A stretch of 56,289 nucleotides of DNA, from NCBI GenBank assembly GCA_965653565.1, contig CBFHAI010000028.1, forward strand, positions 1 to 56,289, in the 5' to 3' direction. Positions 8,749-17,556 of the stretch are shown in pieces. Both the position numbers and the translations under genes were made by a program. Position 1 is the stretch's first letter, and each line of letters begins with the position of its first letter. A model generated the notes under the pieces. The model was not told the origin of the DNA and made no database searches. It saw only the letters and a program-made list of their open reading frames with translations. Source of the stretch: JALCLA01 sp965653565 (lineage in GTDB: Bacteria > Pseudomonadota > Gammaproteobacteria > Xanthomonadales > Xanthomonadaceae).

Positions 8749-9639
8749 CTACGCAACCGGATTGCGCGCAAGAAACTCCTGCACCAGCGGCACGATCCGT
8801 TCGGCCTCATCCTCCAGCACGTAGTGCCCGGCTTCCGGAAACTCGTGCACCTGCGCCTGCGGCAGCCGCTCGCGGAAGCCCTGCAGGAAATGCCGGTCGA
8901 ACACGAAATCCTGCATGCCCCAGCAGACCAGCGCGGGGCGATCGGCGAATTCGTGCAGTCGCCGTCCGCCTTGCTCGACGATGTTCCAGGCCTTGTCGCC
9001 GGGCTTGAGCGGAATGTCCTGCACGAAGCGCACCGTCGCAATCCGGTTCGCCCACGAGTCGTACGGCGCAACGTAGGCACGCCGCACATCGGCCGGCATT
9101 TTCTTTTTCACGCCGACATACGAGGCCGCGCTCGAGAACGCATTCAGGCCGCGGATCAGCAGCGCGCCGAATTTCGAATCGCGGCCGAGCGTCAGCTGCC
9201 ACGGCATCGGCTTGGACGCCGGCAGTGGAAACGCACCGGTGTTGAGGATCACCAGCCGCGCGATGCGCGACGGTTTGCGCAGGGCCCAGCCGAAACCGAT
9301 CATGCCGCCCCAGTCGTGCACCACGAGCGTGACGTTTTCCTCGACGCCCAGATGGGCGAGCAGCGCTTCGAGATCGTCGATACGCGATTGGAGCGTGTAC
9401 TCATAGCGCTCCTCGCCGGGCTTGTCCGACAGCCCCATACCGATGTGATCGGGCACGATGCAGCGATGCGATCCGCGCAGGGCCAGCACCAGCTTGCGGT
9501 AGTAGTAACTCCACGACGGATTGCCATGCACCATCACCACCGGCGGCGCATCGCGCGGGCCTTCGTCGAGATAACTCATCGACAGCCCGGGTCGGGCTTC
9601 GAAGCGGTGTGGGGTGAAGGGGTAGTCGGGGTAGTTCAT
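8749..9639 (-). CDS. oleB: OleB, beta-lactone decarboxylase of olefin synthesis
   Basis: 296 residues of the haloalkane-dehalogenase-like alpha/beta hydrolase fold. HGNPSWSYYYR carries the oxyanion-hole residues. VVHDWGGMIG holds the aspartate nucleophile, a further acid lies in GMQDFVFD, and the base histidine is in EAGHYVLED. DHIGMGLSDKP and the opening YPFTPHRFEARPGLSMSYLDEG match what I recall of Xanthomonas OleB. OleB turns the beta-lactone made by OleC into a long-chain olefin with loss of CO2. Its partner oleA lies 1.3 kb upstream on the same strand, separated by a Fic gene; no oleC or oleD follows, because the next gene is convergent. A plain haloalkane dehalogenase is the alternative, less likely given oleA so close. 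Confidence 0.82.
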   Translation of the reverse strand: MNYPDYPFTPHRFEARPGLSMSYLDEGPRDAPPVVMVHGNPSWSYYYRKLVLALRGSHRCIVPDHIGMGLSDKPGEERYEYTLQSRIDDLEALLAHLGVEENVTLVVHDWGGMIGFGWALRKPSRIARLVILNTGAFPLPASKPMPWQLTLGRDSKFGALLIRGLNAFSSAASYVGVKKKMPADVRRAYVAPYDSWANRIATVRFVQDIPLKPGDKAWNIVEQGGRRLHEFADRPALVCWGMQDFVFDRHFLQGFRERLPQAQVHEFPEAGHYVLEDEAERIVPLVQEFLARNPVA

Positions 9640-9687
9640 GCGATCCGGTTCCAGGTCGGGACAGCGACGTTCGATGGGCGTGAACGT

Positions 9688-10845
9688 TCACTCGTTCGGT
9701 AGTTCTTCGGGCTCGTCGAGCGCAGCCAGCACTTCGCGCGCGAGATATTGACGGCCCCACGAACGGCCGCTCTCTTCGGTGATCAAATCGGCCGCGACGA
9801 GCGTGGCCAGGACTTTTCGCGCGGTCGGATCGCTGACCGATTGCAGCGACTTGACCCGGTTGGCATCGATGAACGGATTGACGAACAACTCGTCGATCAG
9901 CGCCAGCGCGCGCGGTTCGTTCGCGACTCGCGCGCGCATCCTTTCGCGCAGCGTCATCAACTGGCGCGCTTGGCGCAACGCGCGTTGCGCGCTCCATTGC
10001 ACGCCGTAAAGGAAGTAGTGCAGCCAGTTGGTCCAGTCGCCGTGGGTGCGAACGCGTTGCAGGCCGCGGTAGTACTCGTCGCGATTGCGTTCGATGTATT
10101 CGGATAGATACAGCAGCGGTTGCGACAGGCGCCCGCGTTCGATCAGGAACAAGGTGATCAACAAGCGTCCGACGCGGCCGTTGCCGTCGAGGAAGGGATG
10201 GATCGCTTCGAAGTGTTCGTGCAGCAGTGCGCATTGAATCAGATCGGGCAGTTCGTCGCGCCGATGCAGGAAGCTTTCCCAGCTCGACAATGTTTCGGCC
10301 ATTTCGAGCGGCGGCGGGGGCACGTAAGGCGCGGTCGCCGGCGTGCTGCCGGCCGGGCCGATCCAGTTCTGACTGCGGCGAAACTCGCCCGGCGTGGCGC
10401 GGTCGCCGCGCACACCGTGCATCAGGCGCTGATGCAGTTCGCGCACGAGGCGCAACGACAGCGGCAAGGTCTGCAAACGCTCGATGCCGAATTCGAGCGC
10501 GTCGACGTAGTTGCGCACTTCGCGCACATCGTTCTTGTCGACCGGCGGGACTTGCCCCGCCTCATCGGCCAGCAGGTCGGCCAGACTGGTGCGGGTGCCT
10601 TCGATCCGCGAGGACAGCACTGCTTCGCGGCGCAGATACGGGGCGATCAGCAGATGGGGATTGGGCAGGATGCGGCCGAGCCCGGACAATTCGCTGAGCG
10701 CGGCATCGGCCACCGAAAGCAGGCGAACCAGCGGCGCGCTGTAGATGAGTTCGGGAGGCAGCGGGGCCGGTACGAAGGCCGCATAGCCCTGCGCGGTCTG
10801 GATGACGCGCCCGGCCTGAGGGGCCTGGTAGTCCTGGGCATTCAT
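9688..10845 (-). CDS. Fic-domain adenylyltransferase with winged-helix C terminus
   Basis: 385 residues. The Fic motif HPFLDGNGRVGR is complete at residues 216-227 with catalytic His216. An N-terminal inhibitory motif SSRIEG (78-83) fits the S/T-xxx-E-G/N consensus of self-inhibited class II Fic proteins. The N-terminal helical region (about 25-100) is the usual Fic N-domain. The C-terminal region (about 310-380) reads as a winged helix-turn-helix (VKSLQSVSDPTARKVLATLVAADLITEES), common in chromosomal Fic proteins and suggesting DNA binding. Such enzymes usually AMPylate a protein hydroxyl. The target is unknown. The gene starts downstream of three copies of a CTTTGAAAG site and runs 48 bases ahead of oleB, so the two may be co-transcribed. 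Confidence 0.9.
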   Translation of the reverse strand: MNAQDYQAPQAGRVIQTAQGYAAFVPAPLPPELIYSAPLVRLLSVADAALSELSGLGRILPNPHLLIAPYLRREAVLSSRIEGTRTSLADLLADEAGQVPPVDKNDVREVRNYVDALEFGIERLQTLPLSLRLVRELHQRLMHGVRGDRATPGEFRRSQNWIGPAGSTPATAPYVPPPPLEMAETLSSWESFLHRRDELPDLIQCALLHEHFEAIHPFLDGNGRVGRLLITLFLIERGRLSQPLLYLSEYIERNRDEYYRGLQRVRTHGDWTNWLHYFLYGVQWSAQRALRQARQLMTLRERMRARVANEPRALALIDELFVNPFIDANRVKSLQSVSDPTARKVLATLVAADLITEESGRSWGRQYLAREVLAALDEPEELPNE

Positions 10846-10851
10846 TGCGAC

Positions 10852-10915
10852 CTTTGAAAGCGCGCTTGCCTTGCACGCGAGGCTTTGAAAGAAATAAGCC
10901 TTATGCTTTCAAAGC
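10852..10915 (-). promoter_or_regulatory. Palindromic operator-like region upstream of the Fic gene
   Basis: GCTTTGAAAG at 10882-10891 faces its exact reverse complement CTTTCAAAGC at 10906-10915. Between them sits a smaller dyad ATAAG-C-CTTAT (10894-10904), offset by half a base from the outer one. A third half-site CTTTGAAAG is at 10852-10860, just before the Fic ATG. The segment is AT-rich in a GC-rich setting, as expected for a promoter with operators. Autoregulation by the winged helix of the Fic protein is an inference. Confidence 0.6.
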
Positions 10916-10958
10916 TCGCGGAGAAATGCAAGTCGGCTTACATTTCCGGAGCAAAGCC

Positions 10959-11975
10959 TCACCAAACCACTTCGGCCATCGAGCAATTCAGCCCCGACCC
11001 GATGCCCAGCAAGGCCACCCGGTCGCCCTTCTTCAAGCGTCCCATTTCTTTCAGCTTGGACAGCACGATCGGCACCGAAGCCGGCCCGATGTTGCCGTGT
11101 TCGGCGAAGATGGTCAGGACCTTCTTCGGGTCGATGCCGAAGGCCTTGATGAAGGCCTGGGTGTGCACCTGGCTCACCTGATGGATGACGAACTCGTCGA
11201 GCTCATCGACCACCCAGCCCAGCGCCTGGCGCGCGGCGACGAAGGTGAGCTGGGCCAGCTTCAGGCCTTCGATCAGCAGCATGCGGGTGTCGGTGACCAT
11301 GCGGTCGAGGTTGCCGCGGCACAGCTTGTTCCATTGCGTGGCCGCGCGCGTGACGCCGCCCTTGTAGCGCGGCGCGTCCGGCGTGAGCTCGCTGCGCGAC
11401 AGCACCATCGCGGCCGCACCGCAGCCGAGCGTGAGCGATGCGAGTTCGCCGCGAAACTGTTCTTCGGTGATCTCGGGGGACGACATCCGCTCGAGCGTCT
11501 TTTCATAGACGAGGTTCGCGGTTTCGCCGTCGACCACGAGCGCGTATTCGATTTCGCCGCGCTCGATCATGCGGCTGGCGATATCCATACCGTTGAGAAA
11601 GGCGAGACAGGCATTGGCCACATCGAAGTTCTGGCACAGCTCCGAAAGGCCGAGGTTGCCAGAGACGATCGATGCGGTGGAAGGTTCGAGAAAGTCGCGG
11701 CTCACCGAGGTGTTGACCAGCAGGCCGATCTTCTCGCGCGGCACGCCTGCATCGGCCAGCGCCTTTTCGGCGGCCAGCGTGGCGGCGTCGGAGGCCAGCA
11801 CGTCGTTGTCCCACAGGCGGCGGGCATGGATGCCGGCGATGTCGCCCAGCACGTCGGTCTTGATGCCGAGGCGGTCGAGCGTCGGGCGCAGGCGCTCGTT
11901 GATCGCAGCCGAGGTCAACGAATGCGGCGCATCGATGTGCGACACGCTGGCGATGGAGACGTTCTGGAACAGCAT
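10959..11975 (-). CDS. oleA: OleA, thiolase-fold acyl-CoA condensing enzyme
   Basis: 338 residues, full length for OleA. It agrees with the Xanthomonas protein as I recall it over nearly every stretch, for example FQNVSIAS, DRLGIKTDVLGDIAGIHARR, SRDFLEPSTASIVSGNLG, LVVDGETANLVYEKTLERM and the C-terminal LLGIGSGLNCSMAEVVW. The active-site cysteine is Cys123 in ANACLAF, with the His and Asn of the thiolase fold in VIHQVS and EHGNIGPAS. OleA joins two fatty acyl-CoA molecules by a head-to-head Claisen condensation to a beta-keto acid, the first step of long-chain olefin synthesis. The usual downstream partners OleC and OleD are not in this window. Confidence 0.95.
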   Translation of the reverse strand: MLFQNVSIASVSHIDAPHSLTSAAINERLRPTLDRLGIKTDVLGDIAGIHARRLWDNDVLASDAATLAAEKALADAGVPREKIGLLVNTSVSRDFLEPSTASIVSGNLGLSELCQNFDVANACLAFLNGMDIASRMIERGEIEYALVVDGETANLVYEKTLERMSSPEITEEQFRGELASLTLGCGAAAMVLSRSELTPDAPRYKGGVTRAATQWNKLCRGNLDRMVTDTRMLLIEGLKLAQLTFVAARQALGWVVDELDEFVIHQVSQVHTQAFIKAFGIDPKKVLTIFAEHGNIGPASVPIVLSKLKEMGRLKKGDRVALLGIGSGLNCSMAEVVW

Positions 11976-12107
11976 CAGGACACCAAAATTCGGGAGAAAA
12001 GCCTCGGAACGCTACAAGGTTCCGGCGGGAGGCGCAACCGGCGTTGCCCGAATCCGGGAGCCGTGCCCCAAGCTGGGGCCGGGCGGAGCAGAAGCAAGGA
12101 GATGGCC

Positions 12108-14303
12108 GTGAAGTGGATCACGAAAGCGAACATCGCGCTGCTGCTGTCGATAGTCACGACGGCCCCCGCGCAGGCGGTACAGGAAGCGAACGGCATCACG
12201 CCCGGCGGCGCGGTCTACCGCATCGCGGCGCCCGACGACTGGCAGGCCGGCGACGGCCTGGTGCTGATCCAGCACGGCTTCCAGTTCGCGCCCGACATCG
12301 AGCCGGACCTGGGCCCGCTGCGCGACCGCATGCTGGCGGACGGCTACGCCGTGGCTGCCTCGGGCTACCGGCAACGCGGCTGGGCGCTGTTCACCGCGCG
12401 CGACGACAACGCCGAACTGCTCGACGCCTTCCGCCTGCGATTCGGCGAGCCCGGTGCGCTGGTGATGGCCGGCGGCTCGATGGGCGGACTCATTGCTCTC
12501 AAGCTCGCCGAAGACGCGCGTTTCAAGGATCGCACCGCCGGCGTACTCGCCCTGTGTCCGGTGGCCGACGGCGTGGCGGCGTGGGACCAGGCCTTCGATC
12601 TGCGGCTGGCCTACGACGCCATCTGCGCCGACGTCGATCACGGCCAATTGCCGGCCGGCGCGCAGCCCACGCCGTGGGCGCTCGATCTCGATCAGTTGCC
12701 GGCCGACGTCGACACACCGGAAGACAGCGACGCCCTGCTCGATGCCGCCAGCGGCATCGCGCTATGCACCGGCCTCGGGCTACCCGACAACCTGCGCACC
12801 GGCGGCATGCGCGACCGTCTGGCCGCGCTGCAGACCATCGCCGAAACCAGCGACGAAGACGCACTGCTGCAGCAACTGGCCTACGCCATCATCGGCTTGT
12901 CCGACCTGTTGCGATCGCCGGACAAGCTCGGCGGCCGCAATCCGTTCTTCAATCGCGTGATCGACAGCGCAGGGACGCGCGATCTCGACTATCGCAGCGA
13001 CAACGACGCTGCCTTGCCGGTCGATCTCGACCGCGACATCGTGCGCGTGACGCGCGATCCGTTCGCGCGTCTCCACTTCCATCGCAGCAGCACGCTGGAA
13101 GGTTCCGCCAGCGCGCGCATCGTGTCGCTGCATACCCAAGGCGATGCGGTGGTACCGGTCTGGCATCAGGGCGCGATCCGGTTGCGCTATGCCGACAAGC
13201 CGGTGCTGCAGGCGGTGGCGCTGAATCCGAGCCCCGCGCACTGCGCGTTCACCGCGCCGGAAGTCGAAGCGGGTTGGGCGACATTGCGCGAGTGGATGAT
13301 GCGCAGCGCTTCACCGGCGCCGACTATCGCCGAGTTGCAGGCAGCCTGCGTCGCAGCGGGGCCTGCGAACGAGTGCCGGTTCGACCCGACCCTGTCGGCA
13401 CCGTCGCCCCCGTACACCGGCCGCCTGCGCACCACGCTCAGCGATGTTCTGGCGTTCAGTCCACAACCGGTGAGTGGACTGTGGAACAACCCCGGCACGC
13501 CGTCGCAAGGCGTAATGTTCGAAGAACTCGGCCATCCCGTCGGTGGCGCGCCGCTCGGCGAGCAACGCGTCGCGATGTATTGGTACACGTGGGCGCCGGC
13601 CGGCGATCCTGCGCCCGGCCCGCGCTGGCTCGTCGGCGTGGGTCGCAGCGTAGAAACCGGCGTCGCGTTCGACGCCGTGGTCGAAGTGCGCGGCGGACGC
13701 TTCGGCCCGCTGCTCGATCCGGCACAACTGCAGTTCGTGCCGTGGGGACGCGTCGACGTCGTGTTCGAGCCGGGCAGGGCGACGCTCGAGTACGAAGCTT
13801 CCGGCGCATGGGGCGCGGGCCGCATTCCGCTGTCGCAGCTGACCACCACCGGCTTCGCCATCCCGGACTATCTCGATCTCGATCCGCCGCCATCGGAACT
13901 GCCGTTCCGACCGAGCGGCACCTACTACGATCCATCGCATCCGGGGCAGGGCTGGGTACTCAATCAGTTCAGCGGCAGCACGCAGCAATCGCTGCTGGTC
14001 GGTTACACCTACGATGCGGCCGGCAACCCGACCTGGCTGTTCGGCATGGACAACGATGCGTCCGACGGTCTGGTGTTCGCGATGACGCAGGCGGTGCAGG
14101 GCGGCACCTTCGAAAACGGCGCAACGCCTGCCGCGCCAAACCTGCAGCCGTGGGGCGAAGTGCGGCTCGAAGTCGAAGGGTGCGACGTGGTCGCGGTGAA
14201 TTGGGTTTCGACGCGCGCCGGCTTCGGCAGCGGCCGCGTCGTCGTTTCGAGGTTGACATCACCATGGTTGCGGCACGCCCCGGCGGCGCAGTGCGCGCCA
14301 TGA
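12108..14303 (+). CDS. Exported alpha/beta hydrolase with two C-terminal beta modules (paralogue A)
   Basis: 731 residues from GTG at 12108. AAGGAG at 12096-12101 sits 6 bases before it but directly abuts the in-frame ATG at 12102, so GTG is preferred. A signal peptide ends around residue 23 (TTAPAQA). Residues about 35-430 form the hydrolase: oxyanion loop LIQHGFQF, nucleophile Ser124 in AGGSMGGL, aspartate in HTQGDAVVP, histidine in PAHCAF. Then come two related modules, about 456-590 (GLWNNPGTPSQG ... WYTWAP ... RWLVGVGR) and about 603-731 (GTYYDPSHPGQG ... GYTYDAAGNPTWLFGMDN). The substrate is unknown; an exported esterase or depolymerase is plausible. Its stop overlaps the start of paralogue B by four bases, so the pair is translationally coupled. 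Confidence 0.82.
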   Translation: MKWITKANIALLLSIVTTAPAQAVQEANGITPGGAVYRIAAPDDWQAGDGLVLIQHGFQFAPDIEPDLGPLRDRMLADGYAVAASGYRQRGWALFTARDDNAELLDAFRLRFGEPGALVMAGGSMGGLIALKLAEDARFKDRTAGVLALCPVADGVAAWDQAFDLRLAYDAICADVDHGQLPAGAQPTPWALDLDQLPADVDTPEDSDALLDAASGIALCTGLGLPDNLRTGGMRDRLAALQTIAETSDEDALLQQLAYAIIGLSDLLRSPDKLGGRNPFFNRVIDSAGTRDLDYRSDNDAALPVDLDRDIVRVTRDPFARLHFHRSSTLEGSASARIVSLHTQGDAVVPVWHQGAIRLRYADKPVLQAVALNPSPAHCAFTAPEVEAGWATLREWMMRSASPAPTIAELQAACVAAGPANECRFDPTLSAPSPPYTGRLRTTLSDVLAFSPQPVSGLWNNPGTPSQGVMFEELGHPVGGAPLGEQRVAMYWYTWAPAGDPAPGPRWLVGVGRSVETGVAFDAVVEVRGGRFGPLLDPAQLQFVPWGRVDVVFEPGRATLEYEASGAWGAGRIPLSQLTTTGFAIPDYLDLDPPPSELPFRPSGTYYDPSHPGQGWVLNQFSGSTQQSLLVGYTYDAAGNPTWLFGMDNDASDGLVFAMTQAVQGGTFENGATPAAPNLQPWGEVRLEVEGCDVVAVNWVSTRAGFGSGRVVVSRLTSPWLRHAPAAQCAP

Positions 14304-16537
14304 AGCCGTCATCGATCCGGTTTGCGAGCTCGATCGCGATCGCGCTGTGCGCAGGCTTCGCCGCGCACGCCGCCAACTCGGAAATTTCCGGCACCACGCC
14401 AGCCGGCAGCGCGTACCGCATCGTCGTACCCGAAGGCTGGTCGGCGGGCGATGGGCTGGTGCTGGTGCAGCATGGTTTTCGCTTCCAGAAAATCGCATCG
14501 CCCGAGTTGGGGCCGTCCGCGCAGGCGATGCTCGACGATGGTTTTGCGATCGCCGCGCCGGGCTATCGCCAGGCCGGTTGGGCAGTGTTCGATGCGGTGG
14601 CTGACAACGCCGACCTGTTCGACATCTTCCGCGCGCAGTTCGGCGAACCCGGCACCGTGATCGCGCATGGCGGTTCGATGGGTGCCTTGATCGCGCTGAA
14701 GATGGCCGAGAGCGAATCGCTGCGGCCGCATATCGACGGCGTCGTCGCGCTGTGTCCGGCCGCCGATGGCGTCGGCGTCTGGGATCAAGCGTTCGATGTG
14801 CGCATCGCGTACGACGCCTTGTGCAACGATGTCCCCGGCGGCGCGCTGCCGCGGGGCGATGGGCCCACACCGTGGGCGAGCAATCTCGACGTAATGGCGC
14901 AGGCGCCGACCGATCCGCTCGGCTATCCGGCGCGGATGCGTTCGCTGCCGCCGGTGCAAGCCTGCCTGGCGCTGCATCTGCCGGATGCGCAGCGCAGCCC
15001 GGCGCAGAAATCGCGCGTCACGGCGCTCGTGGCGATCGCCGGCACCGACGACGAAGACGCCCTCGCGGTGCAGCTGGCCTACGCCTATTTCGGACTCGCC
15101 GACCTGCTGCGTTCTTCCGACAAACTCGGCGGCGCGAATCCTTTCTACAACTACATCGTCGTCGACGGCGAACGCCGCGATCTGCGCTACGCCGCGAATT
15201 CGCAAATCACAGCTCGTCTTCCGGCCGGTTTCGACAACGGCATCGAACGCGTGCTGCGCGACGATTTCGCGCGCCTCGATTTCCAGCGCAGCAGCACGCC
15301 CGACGGCACCGTGCGCGTACCGATCGTGTCGATGCACACGCAGCGCGACGGTATCGTGCCGGCCACGATGCAGCGTTTCATGCGCCAGCGTTTTGGCGAA
15401 CTCGCCAAAGGTGTCGGCATCGGTGTCGTGCGCGAAACGTCGGCGACGCATTGTGGCTTTTCGCAGAGCGAATACGACGCGGCCTGGGTGATGGCACGCG
15501 ACTGGGTCGCGCGCGGCGACGCCGTTGCGCCCGTTACCGCCGACTTCCAGGCGGCTTGTGAAGCGCGCCACGCCGGTGCCTGCCGATTCGATGAAGAAAC
15601 CATGCAGGCGGTCACCGTCACCGGCGAATCGCATCTGCGCTATCGCCTACATGATCTCGGCTCGCGAGCCATCGGGCTGCAAACGTTCGGCGGCCTGTGG
15701 TGGGATCCGGCGCGTCCCGCGCAAGGCCTGATGATCGAGGAGCTCGACGATCCGATCGGCACCTGGGGCGCCGGAGAACAGCGCGTCGCCGTCGCCTGGT
15801 ACACGTGGGCACCGCAGGACGATCCGAATCCCGGTGCGCGCTGGTTCTACGGCGTCGGTCGCGTCTACGGCGCCAATCTGAGCGTCGATCTGCTCGAAGT
15901 GCGCGGCGGCCGTTTCGGCAACGCGCTCGATCCGCGAGCGATCACGTACGCGCCGTGGGGCCGCGTCGAAATCGCCTTCGACGCCGCGCATCCGACGCTG
16001 CGCTACGCTGGCCCGCCCGGCTACGGCAGCGGCGAAATGTCCCTGCACAAACTGCTGCGCGCCGGCACCGGCATCGGCTCGTCATTGGCGTTTTCGCCGC
16101 CGCTGAGCTTCGATTTCGAACGCATCGGCACCTACTACGATCCGCGTCATCCGGCCGGCGGTTGGGCCCTCGATCAGTTCGACAATGAAGACACGTCGAA
16201 CCGCGTCGGTTCGCTGCTCGTCTGGTTCACCTGGGACGCGAACGGCCGGCCGCTATGGATGTTCGGCCTCGACGACAACGATGCCGACGGCCTCTCCTTC
16301 GATCTGCGCTGGGCCGCAGGCGGCGGACGCTTCGAACCGGGCTACACGTTGTCGCAAGTGCAGCTGCTGCCTTGGGGCGAGGTGACGCTCGAAGGCGACA
16401 GCTGCGTGCAACCGGCCGTCACGGCGGTGCAATGGCGCGCCCAAACGCATGGCTTCGGCGATGGCGACGTGGACGTGGTGCGGCTGACCGATCCGACCAT
16501 CATGCACACCGGCCTTTACTGCCACGCGCCCCGATAG
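14300..16537 (+). CDS. Exported alpha/beta hydrolase with two C-terminal beta modules (paralogue B)
   Basis: 745 residues. The start ATG overlaps the stop of paralogue A (ATGA). A signal peptide ends near residue 25 (GFAAHA). The hydrolase domain parallels paralogue A throughout: LVQHGFRF, nucleophile serine near residue 126 in HGGSMGAL, aspartate in HTQRDGIVP and histidine in ATHCGFS. Two C-terminal modules follow, at about residue 464 (GLWWDPARPAQG ... WYTWAPQDDPNPGARWFYGVGR) and about residue 609 (GTYYDPRHPAGG ... WFTWDANGRPLWMFGLDDND). The two genes clearly arose by duplication of a whole multi-domain gene, then diverged well beyond a recent copy. Natural substrate unknown. Confidence 0.82.
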   Translation: MKPSSIRFASSIAIALCAGFAAHAANSEISGTTPAGSAYRIVVPEGWSAGDGLVLVQHGFRFQKIASPELGPSAQAMLDDGFAIAAPGYRQAGWAVFDAVADNADLFDIFRAQFGEPGTVIAHGGSMGALIALKMAESESLRPHIDGVVALCPAADGVGVWDQAFDVRIAYDALCNDVPGGALPRGDGPTPWASNLDVMAQAPTDPLGYPARMRSLPPVQACLALHLPDAQRSPAQKSRVTALVAIAGTDDEDALAVQLAYAYFGLADLLRSSDKLGGANPFYNYIVVDGERRDLRYAANSQITARLPAGFDNGIERVLRDDFARLDFQRSSTPDGTVRVPIVSMHTQRDGIVPATMQRFMRQRFGELAKGVGIGVVRETSATHCGFSQSEYDAAWVMARDWVARGDAVAPVTADFQAACEARHAGACRFDEETMQAVTVTGESHLRYRLHDLGSRAIGLQTFGGLWWDPARPAQGLMIEELDDPIGTWGAGEQRVAVAWYTWAPQDDPNPGARWFYGVGRVYGANLSVDLLEVRGGRFGNALDPRAITYAPWGRVEIAFDAAHPTLRYAGPPGYGSGEMSLHKLLRAGTGIGSSLAFSPPLSFDFERIGTYYDPRHPAGGWALDQFDNEDTSNRVGSLLVWFTWDANGRPLWMFGLDDNDADGLSFDLRWAAGGGRFEPGYTLSQVQLLPWGEVTLEGDSCVQPAVTAVQWRAQTHGFGDGDVDVVRLTDPTIMHTGLYCHAPR

Positions 16538-16559
16538 ATCGCGCCCGGCTAGGCTGGGC

Positions 16560-16982
16560 TCAATCGCCGTCGATCGGAAACGTCTGCGCCTCATCGGCCT
16601 GGCGCGGGCCTTCGGTAACCACCGGCGCCGCCTCGCGCATCGGCGCGCGGCCGATCGGCGCATTGCGTCCGCAGGAGAACGCCGCGAACTGCTGCTCGCC
16701 GGCGCTCGGCTCGTTGAGCGCCTGCACCGTATCGGCCGACAACGACGAGGCTTCGTTGCGCGCCAGCGTCTCGAGTTCGTCGCGCACTTTCAGGTCGTTG
16801 CGCTGATACAGCCCGACCTTGTCACGCACCGACACGCCCACTTCGCCGCGCCGCACGCACGACGAAAGATCGTCGCCGACACGCGCCACGCGCACCTGCG
16901 CCCCATCGGCTTCCATCTTGACCCAAGTACAGGCCGACATGCTCGCGAGCAGGGCGACGGACAACACGATGTTGCGAATCAT
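16560..16982 (-). CDS. DUF4156-like lipoprotein
   Basis: 140 residues. The start at 16982 (MIRNIVLSVALLASMSAC) was chosen over in-frame upstream codons because it gives a perfect lipoprotein signal with lipobox SMSAC and has GGAG about 9 bases upstream. The mature part reads TWVKMEADGAQVRVAR, then SCVRRGEVGVSVRDKVG and KVRDELETLARNEA, the conserved core of small DUF4156 lipoproteins. Function unknown. The C-terminal 40 residues are low-complexity and proline/alanine-rich. It converges with paralogue B only 22 bases away. Confidence 0.8.
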   Translation of the reverse strand: MIRNIVLSVALLASMSACTWVKMEADGAQVRVARVGDDLSSCVRRGEVGVSVRDKVGLYQRNDLKVRDELETLARNEASSLSADTVQALNEPSAGEQQFAAFSCGRNAPIGRAPMREAAPVVTEGPRQADEAQTFPIDGD

Positions 16983-17556
16983 GATGAAGCTCCGATGGCA
17001 GATCGTCCGGCACGCCGGACCTGAAATCATCTCGCCCGCGACGCGCGTTTCGCATCGATCCGCAGGCGGCCGGAGTATGGCATCGCGCCTGCTTCGCAAC
17101 GTGGCTGCGGCATGAACCGCAGTGGCTCAAAGGTACGCGCGCACTCCCTGCGAGGTTGACGTTCGACGTCCGGCGCGGAAAGGCGCGGCAACCCGATTTC
17201 GCCGCCAAATTCGATATCCATCGCGACGCCAACCCGCCATCGACCGGTCGGCTTGAGCGACCCTCGCTTCGCCGTCGCGAGCACTCTGATGCGCCGACCG
17301 CGCGATCGTTTTTCCGCTCTGCAGTCGCCCCTGATTGCCGCTCGACGGCGACCGAAGGTCATGCCGGTTCGCTCGGCGCGAGCAGTTCGTGCCCACGAGC
17401 GCTGGGCTGTCTACCCTTCAATCGTGCTGCGTACTCCCGAGTGCGATCCGAGGCGCGGCGTCGTTCGCTGCCATCGCCCTTTCGATCGCGCGCAGCCGGC
17501 GACTCGCCGGCCCCTGGGGTACATTCATTCGTGAAGGATGGCAATGGAGCAGTCCG
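16983..17556. other. Intergenic region, no gene seen
   Basis: 574 bases between divergently placed genes. Long open frames exist, but their translations are arginine-rich and structureless and no start has a ribosome-binding site. A TACATT at 17520-17525, about 32 bases before the next gene, is a possible -10 box. Nothing else was recognised. Confidence 0.55.

Noticed and set aside
10845..12107. In-frame open extension upstream of hydrolase paralogue A covering oleA on the other strand
   Set aside because: Translation is low in structure and antisense to a certain oleA. The signal peptide and ribosome-binding site place the real start at 12108 (or 12102).
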